Assembly: GCA_013375495.1 (NCBI GenBank)
Contig: JABXKC010000028.1
Coordinates: forward strand, 1 to 54,500
DNA from: Promethearchaeota archaeon
Lineage (GTDB): Archaea; Asgardarchaeota; Lokiarchaeia; Sigynarchaeales; SOKP01
Direction of reading: 5' to 3'
Length of the DNA: 54,500 nt
Part shown: positions 25,787 through 34,531 of the stretch, one piece after another
How positions within the stretch are numbered: position 1 is the first letter of the stretch
How the letters are laid out: every line of letters starts with the position of its first letter
Notes under the pieces: model-generated
What the model was told of the DNA's origin: nothing
Databases searched by the model: none
Seen by the model: the letters and a program-made list of their open reading frames with translations, nothing else
Translations under genes and position numbers: made by a program

Positions 25787-27307
25787 ATGTTCAATTATAA
25801 AAATCGTCTAAGAGGAGAGAAACCTCAAGAACACTGCGCTGTTTTTGGCGTGACTTGTGATGACGAAACCTATTCAATTTCGAAACTATTATATCTTGGG
25901 TTAATTTCTCAACAGCATCGAGGCCAAGAATCCACAGGAATTTCTATTCTAAAAACTGGGGGAAAAATTGTTACCTACAAGGAAAAAGGATTAGTTTCTA
26001 AAGTGTTAAATCAGAAAGTTTTATCAAAGTTCTGGGGTAATGTCGGAATTGGTCATAACAGATACGCTACAACAGGTGCTCAAGAGTTTGAATCCCCTGA
26101 TTATATGCAACCATTTCACTTTAAAAACAATGAAATCGAGTTTTCTTTAGCTTTTAACGGAACCATTCCTAATTATGCCGAGATAAAACAAGGTTTAGAA
26201 GATAAGGGTAGAGTTTTTGTAACAAATACGGATACTGAAGTAGTAGCTCAATTGATAGCATCTATTTCGTTAGGAACTAAAAGCTGGCCTGAGATTTTAA
26301 AAATAACAAGTAAATCTTTGGATGGATCCTATTCGCTCCTAATATTAACAGCCGAAGGAGATATTTACGCAATAAGAGATCCCTTAGGATTTAAACCCTT
26401 GTGTATAGGAGAACTAAAAACTGAAGATAGAGACTATTACATTGTATCGTCTGAATCTTGTGGGATTGATGTTTTAGGTGGAACACTTATTAGGGATGTA
26501 GAACCTGGAGAGATCGTTCATTTGAGTCATCGAAAGAAATTACACTCTGAAATGGTAGTTAAAAGCGATAGGACCGCACTATGTCAATTCGAATTCGTCT
26601 ATTTCGCGCGTCCTGATTCGATTATTGATGGGGTTTCCGTTGCTCAAACAAGATTACAATTAGGTATAAACCTCGCCAGAAACGATCCAATTTTGAAAGA
26701 TCCTAAGTTTAGAGATAACGCAATCGTAGTTCCTGTACCAGATTCTGGTAGAAGTGTCGCTGTTGGTTACGCACAAGAAGCGAAATTACCTTATGTAGAA
26801 GGATTAATGAAGAATAGGTACGTGTGGCGCACTTTTATAATGCCTGGACAAATGAATAGGGAAGCGGCTGTCAAAGAAAAATTAAATCCAATAAAAGTAT
26901 TCATCAAGGGTAAGAATGTAATCATATTAGATGATTCGATTGTAAGAGGAACTACAACTAAAAAAATTATAAATCTAATTAGAGAAGCAGGCGCGATATC
27001 GGTAAACGTAAGAATTAGCTGTCCTCCTGTAATAAGACCATGTTACATGGGTATTGACTTTCCTACAACTTCAGAATTAATTGCGGGAAGCTTTAAAAAT
27101 CTATATGGAGAAGAAAACTATATCGAAGAGATTAGAAAGAAAATAGGAGCCGATTCTCTACGATACCAAACTATTGACGACCTAGTTAGTGCGATAGGAA
27201 AAAGCAAAAATCAATTGTGTATGGCGTGCTTAACGGGAGAATACCCATTAAAATCAGTAAATAAAATAATAGAGATGGAAAAATCTATTTCATCAGATAG
27301 AAATTAG
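25787..27307 (+). CDS. purF: Amidophosphoribosyltransferase
   Basis: First committed enzyme of purine synthesis, making phosphoribosylamine from PRPP and glutamine. The N-terminal glutaminase has a short propeptide (16 residues) and then the nucleophile C17 (EHCAVFG), with HNRYATTG and the FNGTI motif. The C-terminal part has the PRPP loop VIILDDSIVRGTT. Cysteines near the end (CMACLTGEYP) and others suggest the Fe-S form of the enzyme known from Bacillus. 506 residues, normal. It is convergent with a second PurF-like gene only 16 bases away. Confidence 0.95.
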   Translation: MFNYKNRLRGEKPQEHCAVFGVTCDDETYSISKLLYLGLISQQHRGQESTGISILKTGGKIVTYKEKGLVSKVLNQKVLSKFWGNVGIGHNRYATTGAQEFESPDYMQPFHFKNNEIEFSLAFNGTIPNYAEIKQGLEDKGRVFVTNTDTEVVAQLIASISLGTKSWPEILKITSKSLDGSYSLLILTAEGDIYAIRDPLGFKPLCIGELKTEDRDYYIVSSESCGIDVLGGTLIRDVEPGEIVHLSHRKKLHSEMVVKSDRTALCQFEFVYFARPDSIIDGVSVAQTRLQLGINLARNDPILKDPKFRDNAIVVPVPDSGRSVAVGYAQEAKLPYVEGLMKNRYVWRTFIMPGQMNREAAVKEKLNPIKVFIKGKNVIILDDSIVRGTTTKKIINLIREAGAISVNVRISCPPVIRPCYMGIDFPTTSELIAGSFKNLYGEENYIEEIRKKIGADSLRYQTIDDLVSAIGKSKNQLCMACLTGEYPLKSVNKIIEMEKSISSDRN

Positions 27308-27323
27308 TCTCTATTTAGGGTTA

Positions 27324-28721
27324 CTATTCTACACCATCCCAACAAAATGTACATAATTTTTCTTTAGGTAACCCAATTGCTTTTACTAGGTTTTCTAACC
27401 TTTGATATTTTAACGTCGTTAAATGCAATTCTTCTCGTATAACATTTACCATTGCTTTATATTTCTCTGAATCTGGATTAGTATAATCTACAGGATTTTC
27501 GAGATCTTTCCCAATTAAATCTTTAATAGCCCATCTTCCTGCTAAGTCCAATTCAGAACGAGAACGAGAGAAATTTAAGAATTTACAACCATAAACTAGT
27601 GGTGGACAAGCAGGTCTCATATGTACTTCTTTCGCTCCTGATTCAAATAATCTCTCGACCTGTCTTCTTAGTTGAGTACCTCTAACAATTGAGTCTTCAC
27701 AGAATAAAAGGCGTTTATCGGCGATAAGTTCTTTAATTGGGATAAGTTTCATCTTTGCGACTGTATCTCGAATGGATTGTTCTTGAGGCATGAAACTTCG
27801 AGGCCATGTCGGTGTGTATTTTACAAATGGACGCGCATAAGGAATATGAGCTTCGTTTGCATATCCTAACCCATGAGCGGTTCCCGAATCTGGGATTCCT
27901 GCTACGAGATCTACCTCCATATCATCGTTTTTCCGTAGGCACGCGCCGCATCTATACCGCACAGCTTCCACATTTATTCCTTCGTAATTAGAAGCAGGAT
28001 AACCATAATATACCCATAAAAATGAGCAAATTTGTAATTTATCTCCTGGGGGAACTAATTGTTTTATTCCAGTATTATCAATGAAGATAATTTCACCAGG
28101 TCCCATGTATTTTGTTATCTCAAAACCAAGATTGGGAAAAGCGCAAGACTCCATCGCGACGGCATAAGAGCCCGGTTTTTCGCCGATCACGAGAGGAGTT
28201 CTTCCAAATTTATCTCTAGCAGCATAAATTCCCTCATCTGTAAGGATTAAGATTGTGCATGAGCCTTCAATCATATTCTGTACATTCTTAATTCCGTCTT
28301 TAAAAGTATTACATTGACTGATTATTGTAGCGACCAACTCGGTAGGGTTAATTTCACTTCCATGCATTTCAGAGAAGTGAGTTCCGTTTTGTAACACTTC
28401 TCTTGCGAGTTTTTCTATATTATTAATTTTTCCCACCGTTGAGATCGCAAAAACGCCTAGGCGCGAGCTAATTATTAAGGGTTGATCTTCGTAGTCGCTT
28501 ATTACTCCGATCCCTTTATTACCATGCATTTTCTTAATGTCTCTATCGAACTTAGATCGAAACTGACTAGTGGTTATATCTTTAATGAACCGTTGGAAAC
28601 CACCAGCGTTCTTTATAGCCAAACCGCCTCGTTTAGTTCCCAAATGACTGTGATAATCTGTACCGTAGAAAATATCTTCTACGCAATCAGTGTTAGAAAA
28701 AACCCCAAATAATCCTCCCAT
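27324..28721 (-). CDS. PurF paralogue without N-terminal nucleophile cysteine
   Basis: Clearly homologous to amidophosphoribosyltransferase along its length: the PRPP loop reads LFCEDSIVRGTQ, and the end has CTFCWDGVE. The protein begins MGGLFGVFSNTDC, so the position of the catalytic cysteine (normally Cys after Met or a propeptide) is glycine. It should lack glutaminase activity by the usual mechanism. MGG-starting relatives with the DYHSHLGTKRGG segment are known in anaerobic bacteria and archaea. It may be an ammonia-dependent or regulatory phosphoribosyltransferase, or act on another substrate. The two purF genes face each other. Confidence 0.88.
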   Translation of the reverse strand: MGGLFGVFSNTDCVEDIFYGTDYHSHLGTKRGGLAIKNAGGFQRFIKDITTSQFRSKFDRDIKKMHGNKGIGVISDYEDQPLIISSRLGVFAISTVGKINNIEKLAREVLQNGTHFSEMHGSEINPTELVATIISQCNTFKDGIKNVQNMIEGSCTILILTDEGIYAARDKFGRTPLVIGEKPGSYAVAMESCAFPNLGFEITKYMGPGEIIFIDNTGIKQLVPPGDKLQICSFLWVYYGYPASNYEGINVEAVRYRCGACLRKNDDMEVDLVAGIPDSGTAHGLGYANEAHIPYARPFVKYTPTWPRSFMPQEQSIRDTVAKMKLIPIKELIADKRLLFCEDSIVRGTQLRRQVERLFESGAKEVHMRPACPPLVYGCKFLNFSRSRSELDLAGRWAIKDLIGKDLENPVDYTNPDSEKYKAMVNVIREELHLTTLKYQRLENLVKAIGLPKEKLCTFCWDGVE

Positions 28722-28845
28722 GATTTAACTCACTTCTAATAATTAATTTATCCGATTAAAATTTTTAAATAGAATTATTAATATGATAAGATTTGATGAT
28801 AAAGTCTTCTGGTTTAAAAAATACTAAGAATAGGAAGAAAAAATT

Positions 28846-29925
28846 TTAAGGATTTGCTCCAGGGATATTTTCCCTTTCAAATCTTACCATTAATAAAGCG
28901 TTCTCAGGACAAGTGACAGCACATAGCCCACACCCAACACATTTATCTGGATTTATTTCGGCTTTATCGTTTATTTCGATTGCTCCAAATTTACACCGTT
29001 CTAGACAAGTCCCGCAAGCAACACATAATTCTTCGTCGACTTTGGAGATAAAATTAGCCCGAGCTATAGCTCTTGGATTGTCAAACCTAGTTAATCCCCC
29101 TATCATGCCACAACAACACTCGCAGCAAGCGCATAAAATCGTCGTGTTTTCCGCTTGATTGTCAGTGCAGTGAACTAATCCGACTTCAGCCGCATCCTTC
29201 GTTAAAGTTTTAACTTCTTCGCGAGTCGCTAATTGAATGTATGGGTCGTTCATTTCTAATACTGCTTTGGCGTATGGACCTAAAAGTGTGCAATTATGAA
29301 TTGGATATTTATCTTTACACTCTCGAATTCCTTCTACTTCTTTTCTTTGTCTACAAGGACATGGAATTATAGCAAAATCGTCCCATTTATCTATAATCTT
29401 ATACACCTCTTCGATAGGAATAATTTCTTTTTCCGATTCGACTTCCTCTGAGACTGTTAATACTCTGAACCTTGGAACTCCTTTTCTGCTCGTCTGCCAC
29501 GTGTTATAATATTTATCGTCAACAAAAAATTTCCTGCTGAGTTCAGCAAACTGTTTGACATCCTCATGCTCAATATTTTTCTTTAAAATAAAAGGGATAT
29601 CGTAAACAAATAAGGGCATAGGCTGAGCGTAACTTTTACCTAATTTTATTATAAATCCTCGTTCCGTTAAATCCTCAAGCTTATTCATTAGCTCATTTTT
29701 ATCCATACCAACGCTTTTAGCAAATCTCACTAACGAAATAGTTTTTGGAAAAACTGGAAGGTGTAATACTAACTTAGCGATTTCTGGATCGTACATTAAG
29801 CTAAGATATTCGAGGTAAGTATCGGTGGGCTCTCCATTTTCATCTTTGGGAAAGGATTGAGAGGATCGCTCTAATTTTTTCGCGATTTTAATAAGATCAT
29901 CTTTATATTCTTTTGATTCAATCAT
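28846..29925 (-). CDS. Ferredoxin-domain protein with Cys-rich centre and winged-helix-like N-terminus
   Basis: The C-terminus holds two [4Fe-4S] motifs (CVACGTCLERC 301-311; CVGCGLCAVTC 329-339). The centre has further cysteines: CPCRQ, then a striking CACCECCC run at 265-272 preceded by GLVHCTDNQAEN, a pattern seen in related Fe-S proteins of anaerobes. The first about 110 residues (LPVFPKTISLVRFAKSVGMDKNELMNKL, ERGFIIKLG) look like a winged helix. The family is uncharacterised; electron transfer or redox-linked regulation is likely. Monocistronic, ahead of hypF in the same direction. Confidence 0.8.
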   Translation of the reverse strand: MIESKEYKDDLIKIAKKLERSSQSFPKDENGEPTDTYLEYLSLMYDPEIAKLVLHLPVFPKTISLVRFAKSVGMDKNELMNKLEDLTERGFIIKLGKSYAQPMPLFVYDIPFILKKNIEHEDVKQFAELSRKFFVDDKYYNTWQTSRKGVPRFRVLTVSEEVESEKEIIPIEEVYKIIDKWDDFAIIPCPCRQRKEVEGIRECKDKYPIHNCTLLGPYAKAVLEMNDPYIQLATREEVKTLTKDAAEVGLVHCTDNQAENTTILCACCECCCGMIGGLTRFDNPRAIARANFISKVDEELCVACGTCLERCKFGAIEINDKAEINPDKCVGCGLCAVTCPENALLMVRFERENIPGANP

Positions 29926-29994
29926 CTTAATTTCTCTAAAAACCTAATTTATTGAAAAAATAAGTGTTTTGTAACAAATAAATTTTTATGAGGA

Positions 29995-32391
29995 TTATGA
30001 AATATTTTTGTATAATCCACCTATTAATTGACCTATACTGATTCCTGCATCCCCGGGAGGTATCGAATTATGTTCTAAAAATATCAATCCATTTTTTTGA
30101 ACCGTTTTTTTAATAGCACTTGAAAATAAACGATTATAAGCCACCCCCCCAGTTAAACCAACTTTATTAATGTTATTAAGATCAGCAATTAATATCGCTA
30201 TATCTGCAAATGCTTCAGCAAAGACTTTATGAAACTTTGCTGCGATATCATGTCGATTATTATTAGAATTTTTAATAAGGTTTAGAACATTTCCAACTAA
30301 ATCTGAAGTATTTACGAAGAAACGGCCATTTTTTTTGTAATACTTAATTTCTAATTCGATTTTATCTGGATTCCCTTTTGACGCAAATCCTTCGAGCCTC
30401 ATAGCGGGTTCACCTCTGTATGTTTTAATGTTTGACGCTCCTAAAAGATAGGATATTGCATCGAATATTCTTCCTGCAGAACTTGTTAGTGGTATGTTTT
30501 GGTCATAAGTCGATTCGTTGGAGTGTTCAAATTGAGAAATAATAGCGTTTAATTCAATACCTTCATATTCCAAATCATTTTTTATACTAATTTTTTCAAA
30601 TATTTTCTTGCTTTCTTCAAGTTCCATAAAGTTTAAAATTATAGAAGCTGCCATGCGAGCTGGAAATTTAGTACAGCGATCCCCTCCAATCATAGGTTGG
30701 TATTGTAATTGACCGGATCGTTCGTAGCCATCGTAACCACTTAAAAGAATCTCCCCTCCCCAGATATTCCCGTCGTCACCATAGCCTACTCCGTCAACGC
30801 TAATTCCTACGATCTTCTCCTCAGGATCAATTTCATTTTCTACCATTAAACTGAGAATATGAGCATAATGGTGTTGAATTGGATAAGTCTCAACACTATA
30901 TTGGTTAGCTAATTCTAGGGCTAATTTAGTTGTTGTAAAATTTGGATGAAGGTCGCATGCGATAAATTCTATCTCAGAGTCTTTTATCTGTAGTAATTTT
31001 TTCATATGGAATAGAGATTGATTTAAAAATTCGTAGGTTTCTAGATGAGTTACGTTTCCTATATGTTGCGTAGGAAAGATTCGATTTTTTCGTAGTATTG
31101 ACCCAGTGACTGTTAATTCTGGTCCCGTGGAAATTGCTGCTGGAGTTTTAACTTCAAAAGGTAATGCGAAGTATTCTGGCACATAGCCACGCGACCGTCT
31201 TATTAATTTCACTCGATCGTCATGGATCCTTAATACACTATCGTCGGCTCTTTGGTATATGGGTCTGTTATGAAGTAAGAAAAAATCGGCTAAATTATTG
31301 AGTTGATCAAAGATTTTCTCGTTTTCTATTGCCATGGGGATATTTGATTTGTTTCCACTTGTATAAACTAAAGGTTGTTCTCCAATATGGTCGAAAAGTA
31401 AATAATGAATACCTGAATATGGAAGCATTATTCCTACGTTGTTTAAACCTGGTGCTACCAATTCACTAATATTAGATTCACTGAAATTACGATTTTTCTC
31501 AAGCAACACGATTGGTCTTCGAAAAGATGTAAGAAGAGCCCTTTCTCTATCTGAAATTTTTAAATAATTTTCAAGAATATTCAAATTTGGAACCATTAAT
31601 GCAAATGGTTTATGCTTGCGTTTGCCTTTTTTCCTTCGTAGTTTTAAAATTGTTTTGTCACCGTTAGCAAGACAAACCAAATGAACTCCGCCTATTCCCT
31701 TAATTGCCGCAACTTCTCCCTCTTTTATCCGTTTTGCAGTTAACTTTAGAATTTCGTCAATCGATTTTGTTTTAACAAGATTTTTACTTTTGTTGTAAAG
31801 CTGATAATTAGGACCGCAAACGGAACAAGCAAATGTTTGAGCGTGAAATCTCCTGTTTTGAAAGTCAGAATATTCTACCATACACGATTCTGGTTTTGCC
31901 TCTTTGCAGAAAGGAAATTTTGTCATTGTACTCCTTTCTCTATCGTAAGGTAGTTCTTTTACTGTCGTGAATCGAGGTCCACAAACGGCGCAAGCAATAA
32001 AGGGATAATTGTAGTATTTTTGTAGTTCAGGATTTCGCATATCTCTCAAGCAATCATCACAAATTGCGACGTCGGGGGGTAGAGTTAGACTAATACCTCT
32101 ACCTTCTTCGCTTTTTTCTATTCTTAAATCGGTAAAGGTCTCGTCTGTTTTAATTTCATTAACAGTAAGTTTTTCAATGTACGATATACTTGGTTTCTTT
32201 TCTTTTATGGTATCGATAAATTCCTCAAAGTCTTCTCGATTTCCCTGTAACGTAAGACTGACACCCGCATTTCCTCGATTCAAAATCACACCTTTTAAAT
32301 CGTGATTCCGCGCTAAATTATATAAAAAGGGACGAAATCCTACACCTTGAACAATTCCAGTTATTTCCAGATTATAAGTTATTTGCTTCAC
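29995..32391 (-). CDS. hypF: [NiFe]-hydrogenase maturation carbamoyltransferase HypF
   Basis: HypF turns carbamoyl phosphate into the carbamoyl group that becomes the CN ligand of the [NiFe] centre. Domains in order: acylphosphatase (IVQGVGFRPF, residues about 1-90), zinc-finger region (CDDC, CAVC, ACSVCGP), a YrdC-like domain (about 200-390) and a Kae1-like carbamoyltransferase (HHYAHILS, VDGVGYGDDGNIWGGE, GGVAYNRL). The third zinc knuckle is abnormal: CX7C (CKEAKPESC) instead of CX2C. The start is GTG at 32391, because no earlier ATG fits. hypD and hypE lie further along in the same direction; no hypC, hypA or hypB is in the window. Confidence 0.96.
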   Translation of the reverse strand: MKQITYNLEITGIVQGVGFRPFLYNLARNHDLKGVILNRGNAGVSLTLQGNREDFEEFIDTIKEKKPSISYIEKLTVNEIKTDETFTDLRIEKSEEGRGISLTLPPDVAICDDCLRDMRNPELQKYYNYPFIACAVCGPRFTTVKELPYDRERSTMTKFPFCKEAKPESCMVEYSDFQNRRFHAQTFACSVCGPNYQLYNKSKNLVKTKSIDEILKLTAKRIKEGEVAAIKGIGGVHLVCLANGDKTILKLRRKKGKRKHKPFALMVPNLNILENYLKISDRERALLTSFRRPIVLLEKNRNFSESNISELVAPGLNNVGIMLPYSGIHYLLFDHIGEQPLVYTSGNKSNIPMAIENEKIFDQLNNLADFFLLHNRPIYQRADDSVLRIHDDRVKLIRRSRGYVPEYFALPFEVKTPAAISTGPELTVTGSILRKNRIFPTQHIGNVTHLETYEFLNQSLFHMKKLLQIKDSEIEFIACDLHPNFTTTKLALELANQYSVETYPIQHHYAHILSLMVENEIDPEEKIVGISVDGVGYGDDGNIWGGEILLSGYDGYERSGQLQYQPMIGGDRCTKFPARMAASIILNFMELEESKKIFEKISIKNDLEYEGIELNAIISQFEHSNESTYDQNIPLTSSAGRIFDAISYLLGASNIKTYRGEPAMRLEGFASKGNPDKIELEIKYYKKNGRFFVNTSDLVGNVLNLIKNSNNNRHDIAAKFHKVFAEAFADIAILIADLNNINKVGLTGGVAYNRLFSSAIKKTVQKNGLIFLEHNSIPPGDAGISIGQLIGGLYKNIS

Positions 32392-32529
32392 ATAAAACCG
32401 CGAAAATCCTTCTTGATATTAAAACTAATCTAATAAAGTATCCCTTAAAGATAAAATTAATATTTTATTATGATAACAATTATAGAACTATCATGTTATT
32501 TCTAAATAACTACTATAATTTGATATAAA

Positions 32530-33402
32530 ATGGCTAACGACGATTTAAGATGGGATGTACCTTATCATCAAGCTTTTTTTAAAACTAGTCATAACTCCTT
32601 TAATATGTCTATACGAAAACAACTCAACCACGGAGTTAGAGGTCTTGAATACGATATACACGACAACAGAATTCAAGAAATTAACGATTTTGAAGTATAT
32701 CACTTACCCAGGCATGTTGACGCTGCAATTAATGTCGACGGAAATCCTGGAGATTTATTGCTATCGAACTGGCTCACACTATTGAAAGATTGGTCAGACG
32801 AACAGAATAACGAACACGCACCAATTACTCTTTTCATAGAATTAAAAGATTGTATTTTAGATGAAAATAACGAACCAAGCGAATTATATGGGATAAAAAG
32901 ATTAAATAAGATTATACTTGACACTTTATCGCCTAATTACCTATATTCCCATAGTGATTTTAGGAAGAAAAATAATCAATGGCCAACTGTAAGGAACTTA
33001 AAAGGGCGCGTAATTGTTGTATTAACCAGTTATTGGGGCGGTTATTGGGCTTCCAGTGAAGGAGGGTTCGAATCACGATTACAATATTTAAAAAATTGTC
33101 TGATGGGTGAGGATGATGTTTGTTTTGTATCGTGGATCGAAGAAGATAAAGGAAAACAAAAATTGTTTATGAAAGAAAATGCGAGATTTTGGAAATGTAG
33201 CATAGAGTATAGCACAGAACTCTACGAAGAGAGTGTGAAATTACAACGATCCACTAGAGTTGATTTTGATAAAATAAGGATGGGACGACATGTAAAAACT
33301 TTTTACGAAAAAAATTATGAAAGTGGTTTTAGAGCCAACTTTTTTGCGACGGATTCTTGGGTTACAACGGAATACGAAAACTCATATCCTTGGTCTGTTT
33401 AA
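32530..33402 (+). CDS. PI-PLC-like phosphodiesterase (Ca-dependent phosphoinositide PLC family)
   Basis: A cytoplasmic TIM-barrel phosphodiesterase of 290 residues with no signal peptide. The catalytic pattern is seen: H21 in TSHNSF, the metal-type acidic residues in RGLEYDIHD (E40, D42), H58 in VYHLP, and later the FIELKD strand. This fits the phosphatidylinositol-specific phospholipase C superfamily, close to the Ca-dependent PLC-C1 type (a W-rich LKDWSDEQN, HAPITLFIELKD section). A natural archaeal substrate would be archaetidylinositol or an inositol phosphate ester; this is inference. Divergent from hypF; it interrupts the hyp genes. Confidence 0.75.
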   Translation: MANDDLRWDVPYHQAFFKTSHNSFNMSIRKQLNHGVRGLEYDIHDNRIQEINDFEVYHLPRHVDAAINVDGNPGDLLLSNWLTLLKDWSDEQNNEHAPITLFIELKDCILDENNEPSELYGIKRLNKIILDTLSPNYLYSHSDFRKKNNQWPTVRNLKGRVIVVLTSYWGGYWASSEGGFESRLQYLKNCLMGEDDVCFVSWIEEDKGKQKLFMKENARFWKCSIEYSTELYEESVKLQRSTRVDFDKIRMGRHVKTFYEKNYESGFRANFFATDSWVTTEYENSYPWSV

Positions 33403-33427
33403 AATCATAATTTACAACAAGAAATTA

Positions 33428-34525
33428 CTAGTGATACTTATAGTAAATACTACAAGTCCCTTCCATGGAAACCATGCAGGGTCCAATAGGATTAAGAGGA
33501 GTACAAGATTTTTTAAATAATTCGCAGTCCGTCGGATAAATTTTACCTACCATTACCAAGTGGCAAGAGCATCCTGGAGGTATATCTTGCGATTTATTAA
33601 TCTTTATGTCAAATTTCTTATCAGCATTAAATTTTTCGTATTTTTTTCGTATAGCTAATCCTCCGTCGAGTACTCTTCCGATACCTCTCCAAGGACTTGA
33701 TACCGATTCAAAGACATCGGATATGATGTTTTGAGCAATTTTATTTCCCTCAGGTTTCACTACCCTAGAATACTCGTTTAAGGTTTCAAATTTTTTATTT
33801 TTAATTTGTTTTAAAAGCATTAAAATGCCTAATAATACGTCGTTAGGTTCAAAACCCGCAATGACATTAGGAACTTTATAGGCATCGGAAAATATCTTAA
33901 AGGGCTCTAAACCTATTATTGTAGAAACATGACCTGGTGAAATAAATCCATCAATTCTGAGTTGAGATTGACTGATTAAAAGTTCTAATGCTGCAGGAAT
34001 TAATTTGTACGCGCAAATGACAGAAAAGTTAGAAGGAGGTCCATTTTGAATCTCGAAACCGATTAAAGGTGCAGTGGTTTCAAACCCTATAGCAAAAAAA
34101 ATGACTTCTTTATCCGGGTTTTCTTTAGCAATTTTAATAGCATCGTGCGGACCATAAACTATTCTTACATCTGCGCCTTTTGCTTTTAATTCAGCAAGCG
34201 AAAGATTAGATGCAGGGACGCGTATCATATCCCCGAAAGTGGTTATAATCGTATTCTCTCTTTTCCCTAATTCAATAGCTTTATCTATATCTGCGGCGGG
34301 ACATACACATACTGGACAACCAGGACCCGATAAGATCTCTAAGCTTTTCGGTAATAATGATCTTAGCCCAAATTTGGAAATGGTATGCTCATGTGTGCCA
34401 CATACGTGCATAAGCTTAATTGGTTTATTGATGTCTTTTAGTAAGTTATTTATTGCTCGTGTAACTTTTGCAGTAAAGTCTTTATTTCTTAGATGTTGGG
34501 TTCCAGGAATTTCCATATTTTTCAT
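33428..34525 (-). CDS. hypD: [NiFe]-hydrogenase maturation protein HypD
   Basis: HypD is the Fe-S scaffold, together with HypC, on which Fe(CN)2CO is built. Signatures seen: MHVCGTHEHT, LSGPGCPVCVCP, TTFGDMIRVPAS, GFETTAP, and the C-terminal cluster region PPGCSCHLVMVGKIYPTDC followed by CTPLNPIGPC. 365 residues, standard. It begins 6 bases after the stop of the UBC/JAMM-like gene, so the two are co-transcribed. hypC is not in the window. Confidence 0.97.
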   Translation of the reverse strand: MKNMEIPGTQHLRNKDFTAKVTRAINNLLKDINKPIKLMHVCGTHEHTISKFGLRSLLPKSLEILSGPGCPVCVCPAADIDKAIELGKRENTIITTFGDMIRVPASNLSLAELKAKGADVRIVYGPHDAIKIAKENPDKEVIFFAIGFETTAPLIGFEIQNGPPSNFSVICAYKLIPAALELLISQSQLRIDGFISPGHVSTIIGLEPFKIFSDAYKVPNVIAGFEPNDVLLGILMLLKQIKNKKFETLNEYSRVVKPEGNKIAQNIISDVFESVSSPWRGIGRVLDGGLAIRKKYEKFNADKKFDIKINKSQDIPPGCSCHLVMVGKIYPTDCELFKKSCTPLNPIGPCMVSMEGTCSIYYKYH

Positions 34526-34531
34526 TCGTTT

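Noticed and set aside
33064..33078. GGAGGGTTCGAATCAC resembles a tRNA T arm.
   Set aside because: It lies inside the PI-PLC-like coding frame (GGFESR), and no acceptor or anticodon stems can be paired around it.
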